11,592 bases of DNA from an uncultured Flavobacteriales bacterium. GTDB taxonomy: Bacteria; Bacteroidota; Bacteroidia; Flavobacteriales_D; Parvicellaceae. The first letter of the stretch is position 1; each line of letters opens with the position of its first letter. Below are positions 1 through 5,730 of the stretch, in pieces. The notes beneath the pieces were generated by a model that had not been told where the DNA came from, ran no database searches, and worked only from the letters and a program-made list of their open reading frames with translations. The DNA lies in NCBI GenBank assembly GCA_937924345.1, contig CALDTD010000217.1, forward strand, positions 1 to 11,592, read 5' to 3'. A program made the position numbers and the translations under genes.

Positions 1-1
1 A

Positions 2-247
2 GCTAGAGCATTAATAAACGACCCAGAGTTAATTGTAGCTGACGAACCAACAGGTAACTTAGACCCTGAAACTACAACTGAAATTATGCAAATTTTGTTT
101 GAGATTTGTAAGAATGGAAAAACAGTTATTATGGCTACGCACGACTACGATATGATGCAAAAATTTCCAAGCAGAACAATTCGCTGTGCGAATGAAAAAA
201 TTGAAGAAATTAACTTAACCGAAGTACCAGAATTTCAAAAACTTTAA
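2..247 (+). CDS. ftsE: FtsE-like cell-division ABC transporter ATPase, C-terminal part (5' end outside window)
   Basis: The last 81 codons of an ABC ATPase are open from base 2 to a TAA at 245-247; the start, Walker A and most of the signature motif lie outside the window. Visible residues 10-16 (LIVADEP) are the Walker B strand with its catalytic glutamate. TGNLD (17-21) is the D-loop, and MATHDYD (44-50) carries the switch histidine at 47. The ADEPTGNLD form is typical of the FtsE/LolD/MacB branch. The ending, with THDYDMM followed by KFPSRTIRC, fits FtsE of Flavobacteriia as I remember it. FtsE pairs with FtsX in the inner membrane and couples ATP hydrolysis to activation of peptidoglycan hydrolases during division. 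A LolD-type lipoprotein exporter ATPase is the main alternative. The stop overlaps the stop of the convergent gene: both are read from the palindrome TTAA at 244-247. Confidence 0.75.
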   Translation, partial: ARALINDPELIVADEPTGNLDPETTTEIMQILFEICKNGKTVIMATHDYDMMQKFPSRTIRCANEKIEEINLTEVPEFQKL

Positions 248-837
248 TTTTTAAAAAGCTTTCCAACAGTTTTAAATATTAGTTTAAAATCCAAGGCTAG
301 ACTTTTCTCAGCAATATATTTTTTGTTTAACTCTAACTTGGCAGGCATTATCTCATTTACATAAGTTTCATTAGGGTTATCTGATTCCTCTAGCAACACA
401 TTCTCATTAATATATTCTAACGAAGCATAATCTGTTAACCCAGGCTGAACAGACAATACCTTTAGTTGATCTTCTGTATACAAATCTACATAACGTCTAA
501 CTTCTGGTCTTGGGCCTACTATACTCATATCCCCAATTAAAACATTAATCAATTGTGGAAATTCATCAAACTTGAAACGCCGTAACCAATAACCTACTCT
601 AGTAATTCTTGGATCTCTGCCACCAACAGTAATTTGTCCTTTAGCTTCTGAATCGGGCTTCATTGTTCTGAATTTAAACAAACCAAAGTCCTTATTATTT
701 TTTCCAACTCTAGTTTGCCGAAAGAACACACCTCCTTTACTATCAATTAAAATTAATATACTAATAACTACAAAAAAAGGAAAACCGATACTTAAAACCA
801 GTAAAGAAGAAAGGATATCAAAGAGTCTTTTTAGCAT
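244..837 (-). CDS. Monotopic sugar-1-phosphate transferase acting on a polyprenyl phosphate (bacterial sugar transferase family)
   Basis: This 197-residue protein belongs to the bacterial sugar transferase family (small PglC/WcaJ-core type). These enzymes move a sugar-1-phosphate from a nucleotide sugar onto undecaprenyl phosphate at the inner face of the membrane, the first step of many glycan pathways. An N-terminal hydrophobic segment (residues about 9-31) with a proline break at P20 fits the re-entrant helix of this family. A basic/aromatic motif (FRQTRVGKNN, 39-48) and FKFRTM (54-59) follow. The FDEFPQL motif holds the Asp-Glu catalytic dyad at D91-E92, near the D93/E94 of PglC. GPRPE (108-112) and QPGLTDYASLEY (131-142) complete the set. 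Length matches the minimal family core, without the four-helix extension of WbaP-like enzymes. The ATG at 835-837 lies inside the upstream PAP2 gene, so the two are probably translationally coupled. The sugar cannot be deduced. Confidence 0.9.
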   Translation of the reverse strand: MLKRLFDILSSLLVLSIGFPFFVVISILILIDSKGGVFFRQTRVGKNNKDFGLFKFRTMKPDSEAKGQITVGGRDPRITRVGYWLRRFKFDEFPQLINVLIGDMSIVGPRPEVRRYVDLYTEDQLKVLSVQPGLTDYASLEYINENVLLEESDNPNETYVNEIMPAKLELNKKYIAEKSLALDFKLIFKTVGKLFKN

Positions 838-1516
838 TTCTAATGTAATTAATAAATGAAATATCTAAGCTTGAAAAGAAGTTTTTTAGATCTAAATAAC
901 TATACATCAATATCGTACCACCGAAGCCAATTACTGATCCAAATAAAATATCTTCAAAAAAATGTTGCCACAAATAAACTCTGGAATAACTAGCCAAAAC
1001 AGCCAAAACACCGAAAAGTAGACCAAAAATTGGTTTTTTTACATAGAGCGTAAAAATTAAAAACAGTGAAAAAGCAGATGTTGTATGACCACTAGGAAAT
1101 GAATTTGCTTTTTTCATCAACTCTACTGGCAAAGCTAAATGGAGCTCTCCGCTGTTAAACCCATCCCAAAGAGCAATAAAGGGTCGCATAGTTTCTGCGT
1201 ATAAAACATGCTTTAAAAACTGAGTAATTAAGGCAGTAAAAACAAAGCAAATTAACGTTATCAACCCTTTTCGTACACTTATAAAAACTACTATAACAAA
1301 CACTGTCAACAACGCCATTTCCCCTCCGCCTAAATGAGTAACAGCCCTAAAAAGCACATCTTGAAAGGAAGTCCAAGTTTTATTAACCAAAATAGTCCCA
1401 TCTAGCTTAGAAAAGCAAGAAACAAAATATGTTATAACAATAAGAAACAAAAGATAAACAAAGCTAAATAGCCAAGCATGTTTTAAATTCTTGAGTATGT
1501 TTTTTATTAACGACAT
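818..1516 (-). CDS. PAP2-superfamily membrane phosphatase
   Basis: This is an integral membrane phosphatase of the PAP2 (phosphatidic acid phosphatase type 2) superfamily, several hydrophobic helices long. I start it at the ATG at 1514-1516 (232 residues, MSLIK). The frame can be extended three codons to a TTG at 1525, which I consider less likely. In that longer 235-residue numbering the three catalytic motifs are K105-x8-R114-P115 (two residues longer than the textbook K-x6-RP), PSGH at 144-147, and S181-R182-x5-H188 with D192. H147 and H188 are the expected proton donor and phospho-accepting nucleophile. The family removes phosphate from lipid (pyro)phosphates, including undecaprenyl pyrophosphate, phosphatidylglycerol phosphate and lipid A. 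The 20-bp overlap with the sugar transferase gene suggests undecaprenyl (pyro)phosphate as substrate, recycling the carrier that enzyme uses, but this is inference from context. Confidence 0.88.
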   Translation of the reverse strand: MSLIKNILKNLKHAWLFSFVYLLFLIVITYFVSCFSKLDGTILVNKTWTSFQDVLFRAVTHLGGGEMALLTVFVIVVFISVRKGLITLICFVFTALITQFLKHVLYAETMRPFIALWDGFNSGELHLALPVELMKKANSFPSGHTTSAFSLFLIFTLYVKKPIFGLLFGVLAVLASYSRVYLWQHFFEDILFGSVIGFGGTILMYSYLDLKNFFSSLDISFINYIRNAKKTL

Positions 1517-1552
1517 TTCAGTCAAAGGTACTAAAGATTTTAACTATTTTTT

Positions 1553-1582
1553 TTTGAAATTAACAAACTTTACATACCTTTA
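1553..1582 (+). promoter_or_regulatory. Bacteroidota-type promoter for the siaB operon
   Basis: TTTG at 1553-1556 and TACCTTTA at 1575-1582 are separated by 18 bp. They match the Bacteroidota -33 (TTTG) and -7 (TAnnTTTG) elements of the primary sigma factor, with one mismatch in the last base of the -7 element. The inferred transcription start falls near 1587, giving a short A/T-rich leader before the ATG at 1604. It would drive the packed siaB-siaC-tlpA-pyrD genes. Confidence 0.6.
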
Positions 1583-1603
1583 GAACATTGGACTATTATA
1601 AAT

Positions 1604-2170
1604 ATGAAAGAAACTAACACAACTTACAAGATGTTTGAAACAATGAAACAACACAAAGCGATGGTTACATACCATGGTGAGTTTACTTTTGAATCAATCA
1701 ACAACATCCTACTTTATGCACGTAGAGACATAAAAATGAGGAATGTACAAAAACGCACTTCAAAAAAAGTTTATGCTGTCTTAGTTGAAGCGTTAGAGAA
1801 CATCTTACGTCATGGAGTAGAAAAAGATTGTAATATAAAAACTACTGACGGTGTCTTCATATTATACAAAACAGATAATGGGTTTACAATTAAAACAGGT
1901 AATCTTATCAAAAATAAAGATATTGACAAGCTAAAGTCTGATATTAAAGAAGTTTCAGAAAAAAATATTGAGCAACTAAAGGAAGCATATAGACACCAGT
2001 TGAGAAATGGATCTATCTCGAACAAAGGCGGCGCAGGAATTGGTCTTTTAGACATGGCTATAAAAGCCAACAAAGACTTGTCTTTTAACTTATTTGAAAC
2101 AGACGCCAATACCTCTTTCTTTGAATTAACAATAAATATTAATCAAGAAGAAGAGACACTAGCCGCATGA
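1604..2170 (+). CDS. siaB: SiaB-family GHKL protein kinase
   Basis: This 188-residue cytoplasmic protein has a GHKL (histidine-kinase-like) ATPase fold and looks like the SiaB family. In Pseudomonas aeruginosa SiaB phosphorylates the small protein SiaC and is opposed by the PP2C phosphatase SiaA. The N-box is VEALENILRHG (61-71), with a glutamate at 62 and the magnesium-binding asparagine at 66. The glycine-rich ATP-lid motif GGAGIGL is at 142-148. The DxGxG box is degenerate (TDNGF, 90-94), as is common in this small family. There is no dimerisation or phospho-acceptor histidine domain, so it is not a sensor histidine kinase. The gene overlaps the next one by ATGA at 2167-2170, and that next gene is the expected substrate, which strongly supports the assignment. 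Neither a SiaA-like phosphatase nor a SiaD-like diguanylate cyclase is present in the window. Confidence 0.85.
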   Translation: MKETNTTYKMFETMKQHKAMVTYHGEFTFESINNILLYARRDIKMRNVQKRTSKKVYAVLVEALENILRHGVEKDCNIKTTDGVFILYKTDNGFTIKTGNLIKNKDIDKLKSDIKEVSEKNIEQLKEAYRHQLRNGSISNKGGAGIGLLDMAIKANKDLSFNLFETDANTSFFELTININQEEETLAA

Positions 2171-2550
2171 ACCCATTTAAATTAGCAAGCACAGAGTACA
2201 CACCAGAAATAGTCTTAGATTTAGATAACAAAGAACTGTTTTTTCGTGGAGAATGCAGACCTGAAAATGTTTCTACATTTTTTGCTCCTATAGTAGCTTG
2301 GTTTGAAGAGTTAAAAACAGTACCTGTTCCTGAAGGACAAATCTCAGTTGTTTTTAACCTAGATTACTTTAATTCTTCTAGTGCTAAACATATAATGGAT
2401 ATTTTCTTTTTAATTAGCGATATAAATAAAGACTATAATTACCAATTAGAAATAGTTTGGGAATACGACGAAGATGATGAAGATGTATATGACGCAGGGG
2501 TTGAATTTGAAGACCTGAGTGGAGTTAAATTCATATTTAAAGCGCTTTAA
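2167..2550 (+). CDS. siaC: SiaC-family regulatory phosphoprotein (DUF1987)
   Basis: This 127-residue protein is the likely substrate of the kinase encoded just upstream. The family signature is visible: TPEIVLDLDNKELFFRG (12-28), CRPENVSTFFAPI (30-42) and YFNSSSAKHIMDI (67-79). In P. aeruginosa, dephosphorylated SiaC binds and activates the diguanylate cyclase SiaD, and the phospho-site is a threonine within the equivalent of the NSSS segment. Here that segment offers serines at 70-72, so the acceptor would be serine, most likely S70; this alignment is from memory. A very acidic stretch (WEYDEDDEDVYD, 98-109) near the C-terminus is notable. The start ATG overlaps the siaB stop, and the stop overlaps the next start (TAATG at 2548-2552), so expression is probably coupled through all three. 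The downstream target cannot be named, since most Flavobacteriia have little c-di-GMP machinery. Confidence 0.85.
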   Translation: MNPFKLASTEYTPEIVLDLDNKELFFRGECRPENVSTFFAPIVAWFEELKTVPVPEGQISVVFNLDYFNSSSAKHIMDIFFLISDINKDYNYQLEIVWEYDEDDEDVYDAGVEFEDLSGVKFIFKAL

Positions 2551-3119
2551 TGAAATTAAATTCCTCAAAAACGAAATCAAATCTAATTTTTTGGGGAGTA
2601 TTATTTTTTTTGATAGGGTTCCTTTTTTTTACAGAAACAGGAAAAAACACAAAAGACTGGATTAGCTCCTTCACTTTAAGCAAACCGCAGCAAGCTTTAC
2701 TAAAAAATAAAATTAGTATTACTCAAGATTGGTTTTTAGAAAATACAAAAGGAGACAAAAAACGATTACTTGAAAGTAATAAACCATTGTTTATTAATAT
2801 TTGGGCAACATGGTGTCCTCCTTGCAGAAGCGAACTTCCATCTCTATTAGACCTAGCAAACGAATACAAGAACAAAGTTGATTTCCTTTTTATTAGCCCC
2901 AATGAAGACTTAAACACTTTAATAGCATTTGCAAACAAAAAAGGCTATTCATTTCCTTTCTACACACAAAGTAGTGCAATACCTAAAGAATTGGCAACAA
3001 GATCGTTCCCTACTACATTTATAGTGGACAAAGACAAGAAAATAGTCTTAAAGTCTGTTGGAGCCCACGATTGGAATACTAAACCTGTACATCAAATATT
3101 AGAAAGCCTCATAAAATAG
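2550..3119 (+). CDS. Membrane-anchored TlpA/ResA-like thiol-disulfide oxidoreductase
   Basis: This 189-residue thioredoxin-fold protein is anchored by one N-terminal hydrophobic helix (about residues 12-27), after a short basic tail that would stay in the cytoplasm, so the catalytic domain faces the periplasm. The active site is WATWCPPC (85-92), with the CxxC cysteines at 89 and 92. The cis-proline loop is SFPTTFIVD (152-160), proline at 154. CPPC is the motif of the TlpA/ResA branch, which typically reduces disulfides on apocytochrome c or other periplasmic proteins. A long linker (30-60) separates anchor and fold. The start codon overlaps the siaC stop by one base, and pyrD follows after 33 bp. 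Nothing here identifies the substrate, and the pairing with a Sia switch is not explained by known biology. Confidence 0.88.
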   Translation: MKLNSSKTKSNLIFWGVLFFLIGFLFFTETGKNTKDWISSFTLSKPQQALLKNKISITQDWFLENTKGDKKRLLESNKPLFINIWATWCPPCRSELPSLLDLANEYKNKVDFLFISPNEDLNTLIAFANKKGYSFPFYTQSSAIPKELATRSFPTTFIVDKDKKIVLKSVGAHDWNTKPVHQILESLIK

Positions 3120-3152
3120 CTTTTATAACTTATAGCACTTTAACAAACTAAA

Positions 3153-4184
3153 ATGTATAAACTTATAATCCGACCTATTCTTTTTTTGTTTGACCCAGAA
3201 AAAGTTCATTACTTCACTTTTGGATGGATAAAAACAATTACCCCTCTATTTGGTTGGTTAAATCGACTTCTATTTCAAACCGACAACAAAAAACTAGAAA
3301 GAGAGGTCTTTGGAATTAAGTTTAAAAACCCCGTTGGCATTGCTGCAGGATTTGATAAAAACGCCGTTTTGATAGATGAACTTGAAAACTACGGATTTGG
3401 GTTTTTAGAAATAGGAACTGTTACACCTAAACCACAGATTGGCAACCCTAAAAAACGTTTATTTCGCCTAAAAAAAGACAAGGCACTAATTAATAGAATG
3501 GGGTTTAACAATTTAGGCGTTGATGAAGCTGTAAAACAACTAAAAAAAAGAAAAACCAAGCTAATTATTGGTGGAAACATTGGAAAAAACACTGCTACAC
3601 CAAATAAAAATGCGAAAGAAGATTACATCTATAATTTTGAGGCTCTTTATGATCAGGTCGATTACTTTGTCGTAAATGTTAGTTGTCCAAACGTAAAAGA
3701 CCTAACAAAATTACAAGATGTAGATTTTTTAGAAGACTTACTAAACTCACTAAAATTAATCGACTCTAAAAGAAAAAAAAACAAACCCATTTTATTAAAA
3801 ATAGCTCCAGACTTAAATCGACAACAATTAGACGATATTATAGAACTAATAGCTAAAACAAAAATTGCTGGAGTTATAGCTGCGAATACTTCTTCTGGTA
3901 GAGCAAACCTTAAAACAACTTCCGAAGAAATTGAAAAAATTGGAAATGGAGGATTAAGTGGCCAACCTATAAAAGACAATGCAACCGAAGTAATTCGCTA
4001 TTTAGCACAAAAGTCTAACAAAGCTTTTCCTATAATTGGTGTTGGAGGCATACACTCATCCAAAGATGCACTAGAAAAGCTATATGCTGGGGCAGATTTA
4101 ATTCAAGTTTATACGGGGTTTGTCTATGAAGGACCAAGACTTATTAAACAAATTAACACCGCTATTTTAGAACGCGGGCTCTAG
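3153..4184 (+). CDS. pyrD: Class 2 (quinone-type) dihydroorotate dehydrogenase with a cysteine at the catalytic-base position
   Basis: This 343-residue FMN enzyme oxidises dihydroorotate to orotate in pyrimidine synthesis. The N-terminal helical extension ([20 protein letters not shown], 1-20) is the membrane- and quinone-binding module of class 2 enzymes, and menaquinone is the likely acceptor in a flavobacterium. Core motifs are [13 protein letters not shown] (59-71), [20 protein letters not shown] (83-102), NRMGFNN (114-120), NTSSGR (245-250) and the phosphate-binding GVGGI (296-300). The active-site loop reads NVSCPNV (175-181): class 2 enzymes usually have NxSSPNT, with the second serine as base (S175 in E. 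coli, S215 in human). Here C178 takes that place, as in the cytosolic class 1 enzymes (NLSCPN). It may end the siaB operon; I see no convincing terminator in the 144 bp that follow. Confidence 0.93.
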   Translation: MYKLIIRPILFLFDPEKVHYFTFGWIKTITPLFGWLNRLLFQTDNKKLEREVFGIKFKNPVGIAAGFDKNAVLIDELENYGFGFLEIGTVTPKPQIGNPKKRLFRLKKDKALINRMGFNNLGVDEAVKQLKKRKTKLIIGGNIGKNTATPNKNAKEDYIYNFEALYDQVDYFVVNVSCPNVKDLTKLQDVDFLEDLLNSLKLIDSKRKKNKPILLKIAPDLNRQQLDDIIELIAKTKIAGVIAANTSSGRANLKTTSEEIEKIGNGGLSGQPIKDNATEVIRYLAQKSNKAFPIIGVGGIHSSKDALEKLYAGADLIQVYTGFVYEGPRLIKQINTAILERGL

Positions 4185-4328
4185 TCTACAATAAAATCAC
4201 TAAAAAAAATTAAACTCTTTTATATAATCTGAAACACTGTAAAAGTTATATTAATCATAAATTAAAAGAACTAATAGACTTTTCTTTGTAATATAGCATT
4301 ACTACCCCAGACAATAGTGTACGTAGTA

Positions 4329-4511
4329 ATGAAAATAATTCTCTTTCTCCTATTTTTGATAACCACAGGGTTAACTTTTGGTCAGTCTAGTATTGCTGAA
4401 AGTTCGGAACAAAATATTTATAGTAAAATTGCTATTTTAATCACACTTGCCCTTATTGGCACCTACACCTATATAAAATGGAAAAACGAAGATCCAAGGA
4501 CTGACCCCTAA
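4329..4511 (+). CDS. Small secreted or membrane peptide, 60 residues, unknown function
   Basis: I start this at the ATG at 4329 rather than the in-frame GTG at 4317, because MKIILFLLFL then gives a clean signal peptide. Residues 1-18 form a hydrophobic stretch ending in TFGQ, a typical Flavobacteriia signal-peptidase region with likely cleavage before Q19. A hydrophilic stretch (19-30) is followed by a second hydrophobic segment (about 32-48, KIAILITLALIGTYTYI) and a charged tail (KWKNEDPRTDP). If cleaved, it would be a single-span peptide with its C-terminus in the cytoplasm. I do not recognise a family. It ends 5 bp before the Crp/Fnr regulator gene, so the two are probably co-transcribed. 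The 144-bp gap upstream holds no clear -7 element or terminator. Confidence 0.6.
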   Translation: MKIILFLLFLITTGLTFGQSSIAESSEQNIYSKIAILITLALIGTYTYIKWKNEDPRTDP

Positions 4512-4516
4512 TTAGT

Positions 4517-5080
4517 ATGCAGTTTATTATTGACCACATTGATATTTCAGAACCTTTGGTTGTTCAGTTTTTGACCGACCTTCAAAACCTAATGAAACTC
4601 GAGCACTTTGAAAAAAATCAAAAAATTCATACCGCAGGATCAATTTGTGACAAAATATACTTTCCTCAGAATGGTTTTTTAAGAGCTTATTACTACAAGG
4701 AAGATAAAGATATTACTGCTCATTTCGCTGGAGAAGGGAGCTCAGTTGCTGCAATAGACAGTTTTATTCAGCGTAAAAAAAGTCGTTATAATATTGAAGC
4801 TTTAGAAAAATGTAATGCGTTTACGCTTTCATATCAAGATATTCAAGAACTACTTGCTGCTCATCCTGTTTATGAGAAATATATTCGCTTATTTTTAGAG
4901 CATATTTACATTGAATTAGCTGAACGGATAGAAGACCTCGTATTTAATACTGCCAAGGAAAGATATGAAAAACTGATCTTAAAACAACCCACCCTTTTTC
5001 AGCACGTAAACTTAGGACACATTGCTTCTTATATTGGGATTTCACAAGAAACCCTCAGTAGAATTAGAGCACAAAAGTAG
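4517..5080 (+). CDS. Crp/Fnr-family transcription regulator
   Basis: This 187-residue protein has an N-terminal cyclic-nucleotide-binding-like beta-roll (about residues 20-110), a long dimerisation helix (about 115-150) and a C-terminal helix-turn-helix (about 165-184: VNLGHIASYIGISQETLSRI). The recognition helix reads Q-E-T-L-S-R, giving the E-x-x-S-R pattern (E178, S181, R182) by which FNR contacts TTGA half-sites. CRP instead uses R-E-x-x-x-R. The cysteine cluster that holds the FNR iron-sulfur centre is absent (only C44 and C99), and the canonical cAMP-binding GE..R..A segment is not evident, so the signal is unknown. The protein stops soon after the recognition helix. A perfect palindrome with TTGAC half-sites begins 4 bp after the stop codon and is its most likely operator, placing the two following genes under its control. 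Confidence 0.88.
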   Translation: MQFIIDHIDISEPLVVQFLTDLQNLMKLEHFEKNQKIHTAGSICDKIYFPQNGFLRAYYYKEDKDITAHFAGEGSSVAAIDSFIQRKKSRYNIEALEKCNAFTLSYQDIQELLAAHPVYEKYIRLFLEHIYIELAERIEDLVFNTAKERYEKLILKQPTLFQHVNLGHIASYIGISQETLSRIRAQK

Positions 5081-5083
5081 TTT

Positions 5084-5099
5084 TTTGACATTTGTCAAA
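5084..5099. promoter_or_regulatory. Candidate Crp/Fnr operator, perfect palindrome TTTGACA-TT-TGTCAAA
   Basis: Seven-base arms (5084-5090 and 5093-5099) flank a 2-bp centre. Inside is TTGAC-N4-GTCAA, the half-site length and spacing used by Crp/Fnr proteins (compare FNR TTGAT-N4-ATCAA). It sits between the regulator gene and the gene for the Coq4-like protein. Its centre (5091.5) is about 41 bp before the transcription start inferred from the -7 element at 5121-5128, the position of class II activator sites. Confidence 0.65.
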
Positions 5100-5116
5100 T
5101 AGATTTAAGAATCTAT
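5099..5116. repeat. Second inverted repeat in the promoter spacer
   Basis: ATAGATT (5099-5105) and AATCTAT (5110-5116) are perfect inverted repeats around TAAG. The repeat directly abuts the TTTGACA palindrome and lies upstream of the predicted transcription start, so it is more likely a protein-binding site than an RNA hairpin. It could be chance in AT-rich DNA. Confidence 0.35.
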
Positions 5117-5120
5117 ACTT

Positions 5121-5128
5121 TAGCTTTG
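5121..5128 (+). promoter_or_regulatory. Bacteroidota -7 promoter element TAGCTTTG
   Basis: This is a perfect match to TAnnTTTG, 18 bp before the ATG at 5147. No TTTG lies at the normal spacing of about 19 bp upstream; the nearest (5091-5094, inside the palindrome) is 26 bp away. A good -7 with no -33 element, behind an operator centred near -41, is what an activator-dependent promoter would look like. Confidence 0.5.
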
Positions 5129-5146
5129 TTAGCAAACACAAAAGCT

Positions 5147-5704
5147 ATGAAGAGCAAATCAACACTAAAACAATTACTAGAAGATTTTTATACACAAAAT
5201 GGAATACCAAAAGACGGCGGAGTAGATGACAAAACATTTGTTTTTAGTGTTTTTGGACTTTCTCCAAACTTACCAAACCCAAAATTTAGAAGAGAAGCAC
5301 TTCATATACATGATATTCAACATGTATTAAACAATCAAGATACCTCTTGGAAAGGAGAAGGTTATATAGCTGGCTGGGAAATCTCTACAGGAATGTGGAA
5401 ACACTTTAAACTAGGAGTTATGAGTCTCTGGGCAATGGGTTATAGTCTTTGGATATATCCTAAATCAGTCTTTAAAGGATTCAAAAAAGGGACAAATAAA
5501 ATAGGCGTAATAGATTTGAATAAAAGTAAAGCAGAATTTATGAAAATGGAGTTTGCTGAACTTCTAAGGCTTACAAAAAAAGAGAAATCACTTAATCGTA
5601 ATCTGTTTTTATTGCCTTTATTTATTTTTTGGACTATTGTAAGTCAATTTATTTTTCTTTTCCCTTTGTTAACAATTATTTTGCTAGGATACATCATATT
5701 GTAA
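5147..5704 (+). CDS. Membrane-anchored Coq4-like protein with HDxxH-x11-E zinc motif
   Basis: I start this at the ATG at 5147 (185 residues). The frame reaches back to a TTG at 5126, but that overlaps the -7 promoter element. The key feature is HDIQHV at 55-60 followed by E71: H55-D56-x-x-H59-x11-E71, exactly the zinc-binding pattern of Coq4 proteins. These act in ubiquinone synthesis and are now linked to removal of the C1 carboxyl of the ring. GYIAGWEISTG (72-82) follows, as expected of the family's helical core. The protein ends in a strongly hydrophobic region (about 152-185) that could form one or two membrane helices, which classical Coq4 lacks. Flavobacteriia normally make menaquinone, so a role in ubiquinone synthesis is not expected; another quinone- or lipid-related reaction is possible. 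The next gene starts 26 bp later and is probably co-transcribed. Confidence 0.6.
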   Translation: MKSKSTLKQLLEDFYTQNGIPKDGGVDDKTFVFSVFGLSPNLPNPKFRREALHIHDIQHVLNNQDTSWKGEGYIAGWEISTGMWKHFKLGVMSLWAMGYSLWIYPKSVFKGFKKGTNKIGVIDLNKSKAEFMKMEFAELLRLTKKEKSLNRNLFLLPLFIFWTIVSQFIFLFPLLTIILLGYIIL

Positions 5705-5730
5705 TTAAAGTTTTAGCCTTTGTTAATCTT

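Noticed and set aside
1523..1530. TACCTTTG on the minus strand as a -7 promoter element for the PAP2 operon
   Set aside because: It matches TAnnTTTG but sits only 6 bp before the ATG at 1516 and has no TTTG at the correct distance, so the transcript would be almost leaderless.
4185..4316. Terminator or promoter between pyrD and the small peptide gene
   Set aside because: Only weak AT-rich self-complementarity and no TAnnTTTG with proper spacing were found.
5629..5730. N-terminal extension of the cytochrome b-like protein from a TTG at 5629
   Set aside because: It would overlap the Coq4-like gene by about 75 bp with a rare start codon; the ATG at 5731 begins a normal membrane protein.
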